DNA of 64,000 nt from Papio anubis (taxonomy: Eukaryota; Chordata; Mammalia; Primates; Cercopithecidae): assembly GCF_008728515.1 (NCBI RefSeq), contig NC_044985.1, positions 79,770,155 to 79,834,154 of the forward strand. The letters run 5' to 3'. Position 1 is the stretch's first letter; the number at the start of each line of letters is the position of its first letter. Position numbers and translations under genes: made by a program. The notes beneath the pieces were generated by a model that was not told the origin of the DNA, ran no database searches, and saw only the letters and a list, made by a program, of their open reading frames with translations. Shown here piece after piece: positions 1-10,293 of this stretch.

Positions 1-589
1 TTTTACAATTTGCTTAAACCTTCTGCTTTATTTCAATTTAAGACAATCCTTTGTTTCTAGGCAAAATGTACATTTTTATGCCTTCTTATAATCTTTAACT
101 AGAAATATCTTTTACTGCTTTTTTTTTGTTTTTAACACATCTTGCATGCAATTCCATGTTCAGTAATTTCAATTACATGGCACAATGGTAATTCTTAGCA
201 ATTTTTAACTGTAATGTAAAACCTGGTAGGTTGTTTTCATTATGTACTAGATGCAGACAAAGTTTGATTCCTTTCCACGTAGTTAGGGGCATAGTTACTT
301 CCGTATGTTCCCAGGCCTTACCAATTGTGAAGCAGGCAAGCTGACAGTTTTTAAAGGCTAAAGAAGCAGTTTACAATCTTAAAACATTTAGCAAATCTGG
401 TATCTGACCTGTGTAATTTAGACCACATTTTTACACCTTGAAGACATTTATATTTTACCAATAATTCCTAATACTTTTTTTATTTTTAAAGATTAAAGTC
501 ACGTGAACTGAAAGGTACCACAGCTTTTACTTTTTCCTTAAAAAATTTGATTTAAGTGCTTATTTTTCTTAAGCCAATCAGAGCTCTTT
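1..589. other. AT-rich sequence without recognised features
   Basis: No coding frame or repeat that I can name. It may hold the remaining 3' part of the retrovirus, but no LTR copy matching 4997-5720 is visible. Confidence 0.4.
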
Positions 590-1070
590 TTAAAAAGACA
601 TTACACACATAACACATATGTAATCACACAGACAAACAGCAGAAGATCCAGTAGTTATACGATTAACATTTGCCAATTTCCTAGTTGGATTATTGGCCAC
701 TGGGTGAGGCCCTTTAAGAACAGGACTAGGAATACAATTTCCAGGACCTAATAAATAGGTATAGACAGAAGACAAAGACAGATTTTTGAGAGGTACTTAT
801 TCACCTCTAATTTCAGGAGTTCCATGAGGAAAACAGAGATTTTTCCCAAAATGGGATTTGTGTCACCTTTTCTGTTTTCCCAAGAAGTCCCAGGCTACCA
901 GAAGTTATTCTAGGGTCTTTCATGTGTGCACCAGGAGGGGCAACATATAGTGAAAAAAGTAATTCAGTCGGCTGAGAAAAAAACCTTTTCCAGGAAAACA
1001 AGATTTATGAAGAGAAAAACATAAAGGCCTTTTAAATATACCCATAGCTTGGATATCCACTTTCAATTAA
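590..1070 (-). pseudogene. Possible ERV env-like relic
   Basis: Short minus-strand frames (1001-813 and 775-590) lie where env would be expected, downstream of pol. The second contains NRITTGSSAVCLCDY, which looks like a retroviral surface-glycoprotein segment. The evidence is weak: the fragments are short, in different frames, and I cannot confirm the family. No intact protein is encoded. Confidence 0.3.
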
Positions 1071-1299
1071 GCTGAACACTCTTTAAGACAATCCTTTTTC
1101 TTAATTAAAACTTTACAGAGAATGTGAACAGTGATTCTTACCATTTTTTCCCCTAGTTTGCACCACTACCTGTTTACAATCATGTTTATGTTCTCCAGTT
1201 TTCTTCGGGAGAAAGTGGCTCAGGCAAGAGCAGGTTTTCAACTGGCCTGCAGATCCTTTTGGCAGCAAGGATTGATACATAAGTGGGCAATTGTCTGTT

Positions 1300-1900
1300 A
1301 CCCAGAGCCCTTCCTTAGAGGACAGCAGTGCTGCTATATTGTGGGGGGTTAAACAGTTATATTATTCCCTATGGTTAACCTAGTGGCCTCTGGCACCAGC
1401 AAAGCCACCACTGTAACTGCTTGGAGGCAGGCTGACAATACTTTAGCCGCCAAGTTAGGTTCCTTGCTTCAGTAACCCACTGGCTGTTGAGCTGGACGTC
1501 AAGCCTTAGTTAAAACTTCCAGGGCCATTTCCTTCCTTTTTAATACCTAGAGACTGAATGCTTTCCCTATGGGAAGACTGAGGGCTAGTGTTTTAAGTAA
1601 GGATTGCTTTAGCTAGTTAAAGGCTTTTTTGAGCCTCAGGTTTCCAAAGGGGGTGGGGGCAAGTTTTAACTGTTTGAGTTTCTCTTATGAGGTGGTATAA
1701 AGGGTGAGCCATTTCCCTGCACCCAGGTACTCACAGACTGCAAAATTCAGTAATGATGAATAAACCGCCTTAACTATTAAAGGAAATGGGCTTAATCCTT
1801 CCCTCACCTGGTGCTCTGGTTCCTTCTGATAAGATTAGACCTAGGTACTTTACTGAAGTTTGACAGAACTAAGCTTTAGATTTTGAGACCCTATACTCCC
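1300..1900 (-). pseudogene. ERV pol relic (reverse transcriptase connection / RNase H side)
   Basis: Conceptual reading of the minus strand shows a degraded stretch resembling the end of a gammaretroviral reverse transcriptase, running into the connection to RNase H, with several stop codons. It follows directly after the capsid relic, so protease and most of the reverse transcriptase appear to be missing. That points to a large internal deletion in the provirus. Confidence 0.55.
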
Positions 1901-2019
1901 TTTCTAAGAAATTGAAGAGAGCCTCAGGGCCTTTCTGAGACTTCTTTGATTGGGGCGCAGAGGAGAATGGCATTTACACACTGCAAAGTTTTAACTTCAG
2001 GGTGAGAAAAACTAGGAAG

Positions 2020-3300
2020 ATCTTTAGACAGAGACTGTTCCAGCAACTTTCTTTTGATATCAGGGGCTACCTAAGTAATGAACTTGTTTCTTATGGAATT
2101 GGGAGACAGGGAGGTATATTTTATTAAAGCTTCTCTCAGCCTTTCCAAAAAGGCGGAGGGGTTCTCATCTGGTTTCTGGTTCAACAAGGACAGTTTAGAG
2201 TAATTAAGAGGTTTTGTTCTGGTTCTTTGCAAGCCTTTTAAAATGCACATTAGAAAGTGTTTTCTTAGCCATTCGTTTGTGGGATCACTAGGGCTCCATT
2301 TACGGTTTTTAAAGGGGCACTCTTTCTATTGAGAATGGGGATCCTGTCTCTCTTTAGACATTTTCCTTTCAAGAATTTTAGACTGCCAGCCTGGCCAACA
2401 TGGTGAAACCTCATCTCTACTAAAAATACAAAAAACTAGCTGGACGTGGTGACACACACCTGTAATCCTGGCTACTCGGGAGACTGAGGCAGGAGAATTG
2501 CTTGAACTTGGGTGGTGGAGGTTGCAGTGAGCCAAGATGGCACCACTGCACTCCAGCCTGGGCGACAGAGTGAGACTTGGTCCAAAAAAAAAAAAAAAAA
2601 AAAAAAGAACTTTAGACCGGCTATAGGAGATATGCTGTTTATCTCTGAATGTTTTTGCTGCCTATAATGCTTTTCTGTGACAGAGTTTGGCTTAAAGGTA
2701 GCACAGCATCTCTCTCTATGTTAGATTAAACACTTGGGTTAAAGTTTGGAAAGCCTCTATATACCTATCAGGGTCATCAGAAAATCTGCCCAAGCTGCCC
2801 AAGTGTCCCTTTATTTCCCTAAGGTCCTGTAATGAGAAGGGAGCATGTACCCTAGTGGTACCCCTTCCATCTGGCATTTCTTGTAGGGGTAGGGTGAAAC
2901 TGGGGCAATGGGGAGTTTCAGAGATGGTGGAGCTAGAGGAGCTGATGGCACAATTGGAGGGGTCCCTGGATAAGGGAAACTGGAAGAACTGGGGCACTTA
3001 GAAGCAACCTCCAATGGTTCCTCTAAAACCTGCTCTTCTGACTTAGGGGAACTACTCTCCACAGACCTGCCTGATATGATTGCTAAGAGGGCTGAGTCAA
3101 TTGTGCAATACTTGCAAAGGTCTGGGTTGTCTTGCAGGGCAGAGAAAGCCTGTACATAGGGGACCTTGGACCATTTGACCTTCTGTCTACAGAAAAGATC
3201 TAATTGTTGAATAAGATTAAAGTCAAGGCTTCATTTGGCTGACCGGGTCTGTTCATTCTTGAGATGGTAAGAAGGGGATGCCCTTGGGCAAAAGAAAATG
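2020..3300 (-). pseudogene. ERV gag relic (matrix to capsid), broken
   Basis: Frame fragments on the minus strand read as a gammaretrovirus-like Gag. There is a matrix-end segment with CRQKVKWSKVPYVQAF, a proline-rich linker (about 3060-2880), then a capsid start with PFSLQDLREIKG and a segment around FSDDPDRYIEAFQ ending near 2716. The capsid continues at about 2200-2020 with a motif of type NPSAFLERLREAL. Stops and frame shifts interrupt it, and a 5'-truncated Alu (2384-2605) is inserted within the capsid part. It encodes no intact protein. Confidence 0.75.
2384..2605 (+). mobile_element. 5'-truncated Alu inside ERV gag
   Basis: Starts within the Alu left arm (CAGCCTGGCCAACATGG) and ends in a poly(A) run at 2583-2606. 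Near-identical flanks AAGAATTTTAGAC (2371-2383) and AGAACTTTAGAC (about 2606-2617) look like a target-site duplication. The truncation is therefore original, not a later deletion. Confidence 0.85.
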
Positions 3301-4980
3301 AGTGTTGGGGTCAAAGGAGTTCAAAATGCACTCCAGAGGAGTGCAGGCTGAAGATAGCTTGCTACCCATCCTAGAAAAGAGACAAGAGAAGAGGCATTCC
3401 TCAGTCTCCTTGTTCTTTTTGGTATGACCCAAGGTAGAGGGGAAGACAGTGGGAGCGTCCCCCTGACTGTTCTCCCTCCTTGGTCACTGGGTCCCAGCAC
3501 TGTGTGTGCCACCCAGTGGTTGCAGGCATGATCCTCAAACCATGGTCCCAGAGGAGCTAAATAATGGGGATAGTCACACATACCCATATAGCCTTAGTCC
3601 CCTGCCTGGTGACTGTCCTTTGATCTCCCAGACTTGTGTGACTTGTGTGGCTCCTCGATGGATGAGTCTTGGGAGAAATTATGTAACAGTTGCATTTGAG
3701 CAAGGCCCTTTAATGGAGGGAGTGTACTGGACTGAGCTTTATACTCTGCTATTATGGACCAGACTAGAGTATGTATTCTTAGGTGGTGGTTCTAGTTAAC
3801 TTCCAGACATAAAATCCCCTTTCTATTTAGATGCCATTCTAGTTGTAGGCAGAATAGGTGTCTCAAGAGAACATAAGGTTCAATTGGTGGCCTTCCTGTT
3901 AATGGAGTGTATTGAGACTAAAATTTGGTTTTGGAGGACATTTTTCTCCTCACTCCTGAAAGCAGAGATCTCCTGCTTGCAGAGGGGGCATAACATTTGG
4001 TCTCTAGCAGATGTGAAAAAGAGAAGAACTGGAAAACTAGAGGCGTTTGGCAAAGGGCATGCAGGTCACCCAGGGAGAGGATTCTCATTCCACTAGGTAG
4101 CTATGTAAGCCTCGAAATACCAGGCAGTAACTTTGCCTCCATATGCCCTCTAAACAAAGGACAGAGAGTGAAGTCTGACATGTGGCAAGTTGTTCCCATA
4201 GCATACCTCCTAGCAGGAGAAAGTTAATTTGTCTCATAGAGGGGCTATCCAGTCTGACTGGGCAGTATTAGCTCCTCATGTGGGAAAGGAAACAGCCCGG
4301 ATGGAAAGAGAGATGTTCACTGGCAGGGTGTGACCTCCTACCCAACCCCAGGAAGTGCTGTCATTAGGAGTTAAGTAGTCTTTGAGATGTGGATTATGAA
4401 GTCCTCCTGTCTGTAGAAAGTCACAAAAACAGCAATCCTTTGACCTGCATTCCTGGTTGCTAAGGTGCTTGCTAAACTTGCCTAATTGAATTACTTCCCC
4501 AGGATGTAAAAACCCCTGCAGCAGTGCATACAGAGAGAGCATAAGAGACACAGTGACTGTGGAAAGGAAAGGAGAAAACTAAGGTTTACATAGGAAAGCT
4601 TGGTGATCCTATGGCCAACACCTGGTTGGGCAATCGGAGGCTGGGGTCAGTCCAGGAGTAACCATGGTCAGAAATTCTCAGTTGCTCCAGGACCTCTTCC
4701 AGCCCCGTGCAACAGCAAAGTTCTCTGTGACAGAAAACTGGTTTGGACAGAGCCAACATTCCCAGCACCCTGAGGGCACTGGGGATGGACAAGTCCTCCC
4801 CTGCAAGCCTGACATTTGAGTCTTTAAGACCAGCAGCTAGCCCTTGTGGCTCATTAATCAGCAGACAGATGCCTCGTTTTTTGATAGTTCTTTGAGAGAA
4901 TAAAAACTGAGGATGAGAAGCCTCGGAAGTGAAAGTAGAGAGTCTGCTACCTTACCCTTCTGATGAATCCACTTTCAAAG

Positions 4981-4996
4981 CCTGGGTGAGCCCCCA
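4981..4996 (-). other. ERV primer-binding site, tRNA-Pro-like
   Basis: Immediately downstream of the LTR on the minus strand the sequence reads TGGGGGCTCACCCAGG. This resembles the site complementary to the 3' end of tRNA-Pro used by many gammaretrovirus-like elements, with a few substitutions. Its position right after the LTR end supports both calls. Confidence 0.65.
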
Positions 4997-5720
4997 AAAA
5001 GAAGCAGCCTCATTATCTGGGGTAAATACCAAGGTTCTTGGTCTCACGGCCAAGGAAATTGAGGTTGCAGACAAACCCACACAGAAACTGGAGCAAGAGT
5101 TTAATCGGCAAAAGGAAAGAACAGCTGTCAGAGAGGGGTCCCCAGCGGGTTTCCAGTAAAAATGTCACGGTTTTTATACATGGGCTAGTGAGGAAGGGGG
5201 CATCTTGTCTTCCTAGGGCCTGAAGCTTTCGTTGGGACCAGGTGTGCTATCTGCATAGAGCAGAGTTTCTCTCAGCCTTTACCCAATTCCTTGATCACTT
5301 AGGCAGACTCTTAATCTGTTACTGTGTGCTGCTTTGTGTCACTTATTTGGGAGGGAGTTTCCTGTGTTCCCAGACATTTTCTTGCAGCTGCAGACATCCC
5401 CCACCAACATCCACTTCTGGCTTCCCTATCTTAGCGTGCCTAAAGGAAAGGAGTGCGCTTATTAAGGCCCACTGTTTTTACTGGGGCCCACTGTATGAGT
5501 GCGAAGTTTGGTGTTACCCAGGAGACTCGCCCCCTCCTTCTGTGCCCGAGTTGCTTATCTGTGTTTTACAGCCTGATCTTCTTACCTGTCCATGTGCAGC
5601 CTGAGTTTTTCCCAAGGTTGTTTTATTTTTTGCCTATTGCTGTGTGACTTTTCAGGCAGGCTGCTTCTGCAGTCTGAATTTTTCCAATCATTTTTCCTTT
5701 CCTCCTCCCTCAAAAACACA
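4997..5720 (-). mobile_element. Endogenous retrovirus 5' LTR, class I
   Basis: Read on the minus strand, the LTR starts near 5720 with TGTGTTTTTGAGG. It has a TATAAA (5178-5173) and an ATTAAA polyadenylation signal (5105-5100), and ends just before a primer-binding site. At about 724 bp with U3, R and U5 in the right order it is a gammaretrovirus-like LTR. It lies in the same orientation as STK17B and just beyond its likely 3' end. I assign it to the HUERS-P type group only because of the proline-type primer site. The matching 3' LTR was not found. Confidence 0.7.
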
Positions 5721-6825
5721 TTAGGTAAGTTCATTGAGGCATGAATTACAGTGCTATTGCCTGTTAGTTCAATGTTAATGAACCAACAATATATATTAAA
5801 TGAAGTACGATGAAATAGAAATACACAAAATTATGTATTGATCAATTGTTTAAAATGCTATGAATAGAGCCTTGCAGGAACCTAACTCTGTATTTCCCCA
5901 AGGAGCAATGATTAGTAACTAAAGTGTGGGAACTTTATAGAACATAACTACCATGCATAATGAGAACTGACTGTTCCTTAGTCTACAACCAGATTATAAA
6001 TATCTTGAAGAATCCCTCATTCATGTTTTGTGTAACATGTAGTGCACTGTCGTGCAACATGTAGTACAGTTAAATTCATTCATTGACATTTTCTAAAAAT
6101 TATTCCTTGATGCCAGCGAATAATTGTTTTCAGATTTACATGCCTTTACAGATATGTTTATTAGACACAAAGAGGGTTCATAGATGACCTATGTCAAAGG
6201 ATAGAACATCCAGACATACTTTCAAGAACAATAGATTTAGAAATGCTTTGAAATAAATGACAACCATAGATATAAAAAAGTGCTTTTTAATTTTTAGCCA
6301 GAATGATCAAGTTGATGTAGTTTTCTTACTGGAATACTCATAATAATGTCTGTCTATATGCCTCAAGCAATATTATTATTTAATAAACCATGGCAGGGAA
6401 GTTGTAATTTATGTAAAATTTACAATTATTCTTTAAACTACTTTTATAAAATTATAAACTGATAATAATCCCCACAAACTGAAGTCAAATAATTTTACTA
6501 CTACTTGAAATTAAAGTACAGTTGTTTATACAACAATAAGGACAAGATACCAAATTGAAAATTCAAAAATAAACAGAAGAAATGTAAACAGTTATAAAAT
6601 ATCAATATTTATAAATGTTGCTTAGAGGAAGGCTATTCAAAGCATGGCCCATTAACTATTTGTGAGCTGTCCAGAATGAAAGAGGCTTGTGCCAGAATGA
6701 AAATCAATTACATCACTAATCATACTGGCTCAGTTGACTTTTTAAAAACAAGACGTCTTTAATAAAGGAAGCAATGTGTTGATTTATATTCTGGCACAAG
6801 TACCTTATCTCATTACTGACTAGAG

Positions 6826-7136
6826 CAGGGGTCCCCAACCCCAGGCCATGATTGGCCTGCACAGAAAGTGGGGGGCGGGGGGGGGCGGTGCCAAGCATTA
6901 CCGCCTGAGCTCAGCTTCCTGTTAGATTAGCCATGGCATTAGATTCTCAAAGGAGCTCGAATCATATTGTGAACCGCACATGCAAGGGATCTAGGTTGCA
7001 TGCTCCTTACAAGAATCTAATGATAAATGTAATGCACTTTAATCATCTTGAAACCATCCCCCTATCCCCCCAGTCCTGTGGAAAAACTGTCTTCCACAAA
7101 ACCTGTCCCTAGTGCCAAAAAGGTTGGGGATCGCTG
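6826..7136. mobile_element. MER1-type hAT (Charlie-derived) DNA transposon
   Basis: A 311-bp non-autonomous element with inverted ends CAGGGGTCCCCAACC and GGTTGGGGATCGCTG. The interior (GCATTACCGCCTGAGCTC, then GAATCTAATG) is typical of the MER1 group. It is flanked by a perfect 8-bp duplication GACTAGAG at 6818-6825 and 7137-7144, the length expected for hAT transposition. It lies in the presumed STK17B 3' UTR or flank. Confidence 0.88.
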
Positions 7137-8068
7137 GACTAGAGAACAGTTAACGGCTTACTTCCTTTAAAGTGCCATTACAATTTCACTGCTCAGAGCT
7201 AGGTTTTTTATTGTAGGGAAAATAATTAAAATGACAATTGTAATTGCCATGTATATATCATCTATTTAAAAATCCTATCTATTTAGGGATCCTACCCAAA
7301 AAGCAAATTAAACTTTAAAATATCACAATATAACACTTATCTTTGCATGTATTCAAGTGTTACTGACATCTGTCCACTCATAGGGGCTCTCTAGATTCCT
7401 ACTTCAGAGAAATACATTATGCTTTTCAATCTTGGGAGAAAAAGAGTAAGAACTGAATCATTTGCTAAAAAGCTCTTAAATGATTGGTTTATTTTCATAT
7501 TTCAATCAATAAAATTATTTAAATTCACACCTTTGTAAAAAGACTGGATTTTTATATCTTTGTGCAACCACTAGTTGCTTTTCTACTATAAAACTTAATG
7601 TTAGGAAAAAAGGCATGGAAATTTACAACTCTGTATTCTACTAATTAAAGGTAGATGTAAACTATTTTAAGATTTTCAGAGAAAGAGAAAGTTGGTATAA
7701 AGTGTCTTTTTACAAATGAGCTTATAATTTAAAATTCAAATATTTCTTGATTTCTGGGGGGATGGCATAATTCCTCTAAAAATTAAAAATACAATATGGT
7801 CTTCAGAAACATAATCATTTCCTCATTATCCAATCACTTACTAAGCTTTACTTGCATTATCTTAATACCAAAGGCAAGTAAATGGACAATCAACAATTTA
7901 GAAACAACTCATCAGTTTTAGATATACAAGGGCTCAATTTAGATTATACGATGTCTGGTTTGTTGGACCAACAAACTACTTAAAGAATTTAAATGTCATA
8001 AGAAGAGAATATAAAGTCATATAAAGAATATAAATGTCATAATTTATATGTCATAAGAAGAGAGCTCC

Positions 8069-8382
8069 TGGGAGGGCGTGCTGGCTCACGCCTGTAATCC
8101 CAGCACATTGGGAGGCCGAGGTGGGTGGATCACTTGAAGTCAGGAGTTTGTAACCAGCCTGGACAACATGGTGAAACCCCATCTCTACTAAAAATACAAA
8201 AATTAGCTGGGCATGGTGGCATGTGCCTGTAATCCCAGCTACTCAGGAGGCTGAGACAGGAGAATTGCTCAAACCTGGGAGGTGGAGGTTGCCGTGAGCT
8301 GAGATCATGCCACTGCACTCCAACCTGAGCGACAGAGCGAAACTCCGTCTCAAAAACAACAACAACAACAACAACAAACAAA
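8069..8382 (+). mobile_element. Alu (AluS-like), full length
   Basis: Complete dimer with A-rich linker and a (CAA)n tail (8352-8378). It lies in the presumed STK17B 3' UTR or flank, antisense to the gene, so a long 3' UTR would carry its complement. Confidence 0.9.
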
Positions 8383-8454
8383 ACTCCTTTGGCACCTGAG
8401 TTGAGCACAATATACCACAGCAAGGAATCTTGAAAACTGTCTAAAGAATGTATT

Positions 8455-8515
8455 GTATCTATCTATAGATATATACATACACCTATACATACACACATGT
8501 GCACACATATACAAG
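8455..8515. repeat. TA/CA-rich simple repeat
   Basis: Alternating purine-pyrimidine run of ATAC and ACAC units just downstream of the Alu tail. Confidence 0.6.
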
Positions 8516-10010
8516 TAGAAAAAACTTTTCCTTAACAAATGCCAAAGATGTTCAAGAAATTCACCATGTGGTCAAATAAAGTGACCTGACAGTTATTCAA
8601 AACGGTTTTAAGTTATTATTAAAGAATTTGGAAACTTACCAAAATTTTGAGAAGTTAAAGGTCTAAAGGGGGAACACCACGTTGTTGTTACTGTTTGTCA
8701 AAATATTTCTTTTGATACAGCAACACGGTCATGAGATCACAGTTAACATGATAACAGACCAATATAACAGTCATCAGGTGAAAATTCATAAAAGATTACC
8801 CAAAAAGGACTAAGTGTCCCCATCATTAGGGCTGGATATAGTCTCTAGCCATAAGCAAACATTTTGCTCTTCCTAGTCTCTTTCTTGCATTTGTCCCAGC
8901 AAAAGACCACAATGAGGGGCCACTCTGCAGATGGCTTTAAGCTGAGCCTCCTCACTCACTAGGAATTTCACACAAGAACTTCAGACGAGCCTAACGTCAT
9001 GTTTTATGATCACATCAGTCTTGCTACTGCTGACTCCGGCACTGTGTTAATAGACCTACCGGTGCTGTAATTTTTTAAGCACACTTTTAGAACTCTGAAT
9101 GACTGACTTGTATTCTAAGATACAGAAGACATCTAAAATTCAGTAAGCTGTCTGAGTGTGTCAACATTTTCTTCTATATTCAATGAATAAATATGTTTGC
9201 CTAAAAATAGAGAATATTTAACTTTACCTAAGTATCTTCTACCTAGAAATTCTGGAGGTTTAAAAAACTCTACACTTGCATACCAAATATCTCCATCCAG
9301 ACCTTATCAGATCTCAAGTAGGTTGGGAGGAGGAAAAAGACATTTGCATTAAAATGAAGCCATGCTACTCTTTTCTCTGCTCCAACTTGTAAAGAATATC
9401 CCTGATCAGGTTTCTAACTCCCTCTTTGCTCTGGTTAAAGGATCTCTCTCATATAACAGACCATAGAGAATGAAAATCTTATGCAGTTTCAAAATATTTG
9501 TAATTGAAAAACATTTTCAATTGTAAAATGTCTCTTGAGCATCTATAAAGTAGAAATTACTTTGGCTTAAACTTCATAATGCTTTCCTAAACAAATTATG
9601 TTGATAAGGCATGGTATAAGAGTCACCTTAGAGAGAGAACCCCTTAAAGTCCAATGTCTTGCGTTCAGTTTATACCAACCATAATAAAACTCAAGCCACT
9701 TTTTTTGTTGATATGCAAAACATTGTGATAAGTTCATTTGAACTTATTTCATTAACATGTAAACTCACATACATGTACAATTTTACTTTTGTCATCTATT
9801 TAAATATTTTCTTATCTGCAGAGCTATCTCAGGATATGAAACCATAACATGCTAGCAACTAGTAATTTAACATTAAAACACTCCCTAAATTATTCTATGC
9901 AAAAGTGCATTTACAATATAAACATGTCATATATGAAGCTACAAACCATAATCTCACTGGAGTGGATATAAAATTTCAAATTCAGTCCAAATGAGTCAAA
10001 GAAAAAAGTG

Positions 10011-10293
10011 CTAACACAGCAAATCTGAAACAAGTTCATGGGGATTGGGTAATGAGTCATCGAAACGAAATCTTTTGGAAACCATGCTGCTATCCTCTGG
10101 GATATTCTCTTTGTCTTCTCTATCACCACAGGTTCCATTACAGGAGGATTTAGAAGTCTTGTCTTCAGAGGACCTTATAGAATGATCCTGAATTTGAGAG
10201 GAACTGGAAGTTTCTTCAGGGTGAAACAAGTTTTCAAAGTCCCACTGCTGTAGCCAAGAATGAGAAAGGCATATCTCTGCTGTTGGTCTTTTC
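10011..10293 (-). CDS. STK17B: STK17B exon 8 coding part (kinase end and C-terminal tail)
   Basis: Starts after a TTTCAAAG acceptor, completing Glu279 and running KRPTAEICLSHSWL (the helix I region that closes the kinase fold). A serine/acid-rich regulatory tail follows, with DREDKENIPEDSS, KRFRFDDS and the C-terminal SDLLC, then TAG at 10013-10011. The KRFRF patch is a plausible part of a nuclear-localisation signal (inference). Residues 313 and 318 are both Ile, where I recall Thr and Val in human. The exon continues leftward as 3' UTR. Confidence 0.97.

Larger units (their letters stand above)
6157..10010 (-). other. STK17B: STK17B 3' UTR and downstream flank (end not fixed)
   Basis: After the stop codon the terminal exon runs into AT-rich sequence with no further coding potential. 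Canonical AATAAA hexamers on the minus strand lie at 7493-7488, 7212-7207 and 6162-6157, so alternative ends are possible; the sequence alone cannot say which is used. A 3' UTR reaching the most distal site would contain an Alu (8069-8382) and a MER1-type DNA transposon (6826-7136). Confidence 0.5.

Noticed and set aside
37..1097. 16-bp direct repeat TTTAAGACAATCCTTT at 37-52 and 1082-1097 as possible LTR or duplication
   Set aside because: Flanks do not align beyond the 16 bp, and one such match is expected by chance in an AT-rich 64-kb window.
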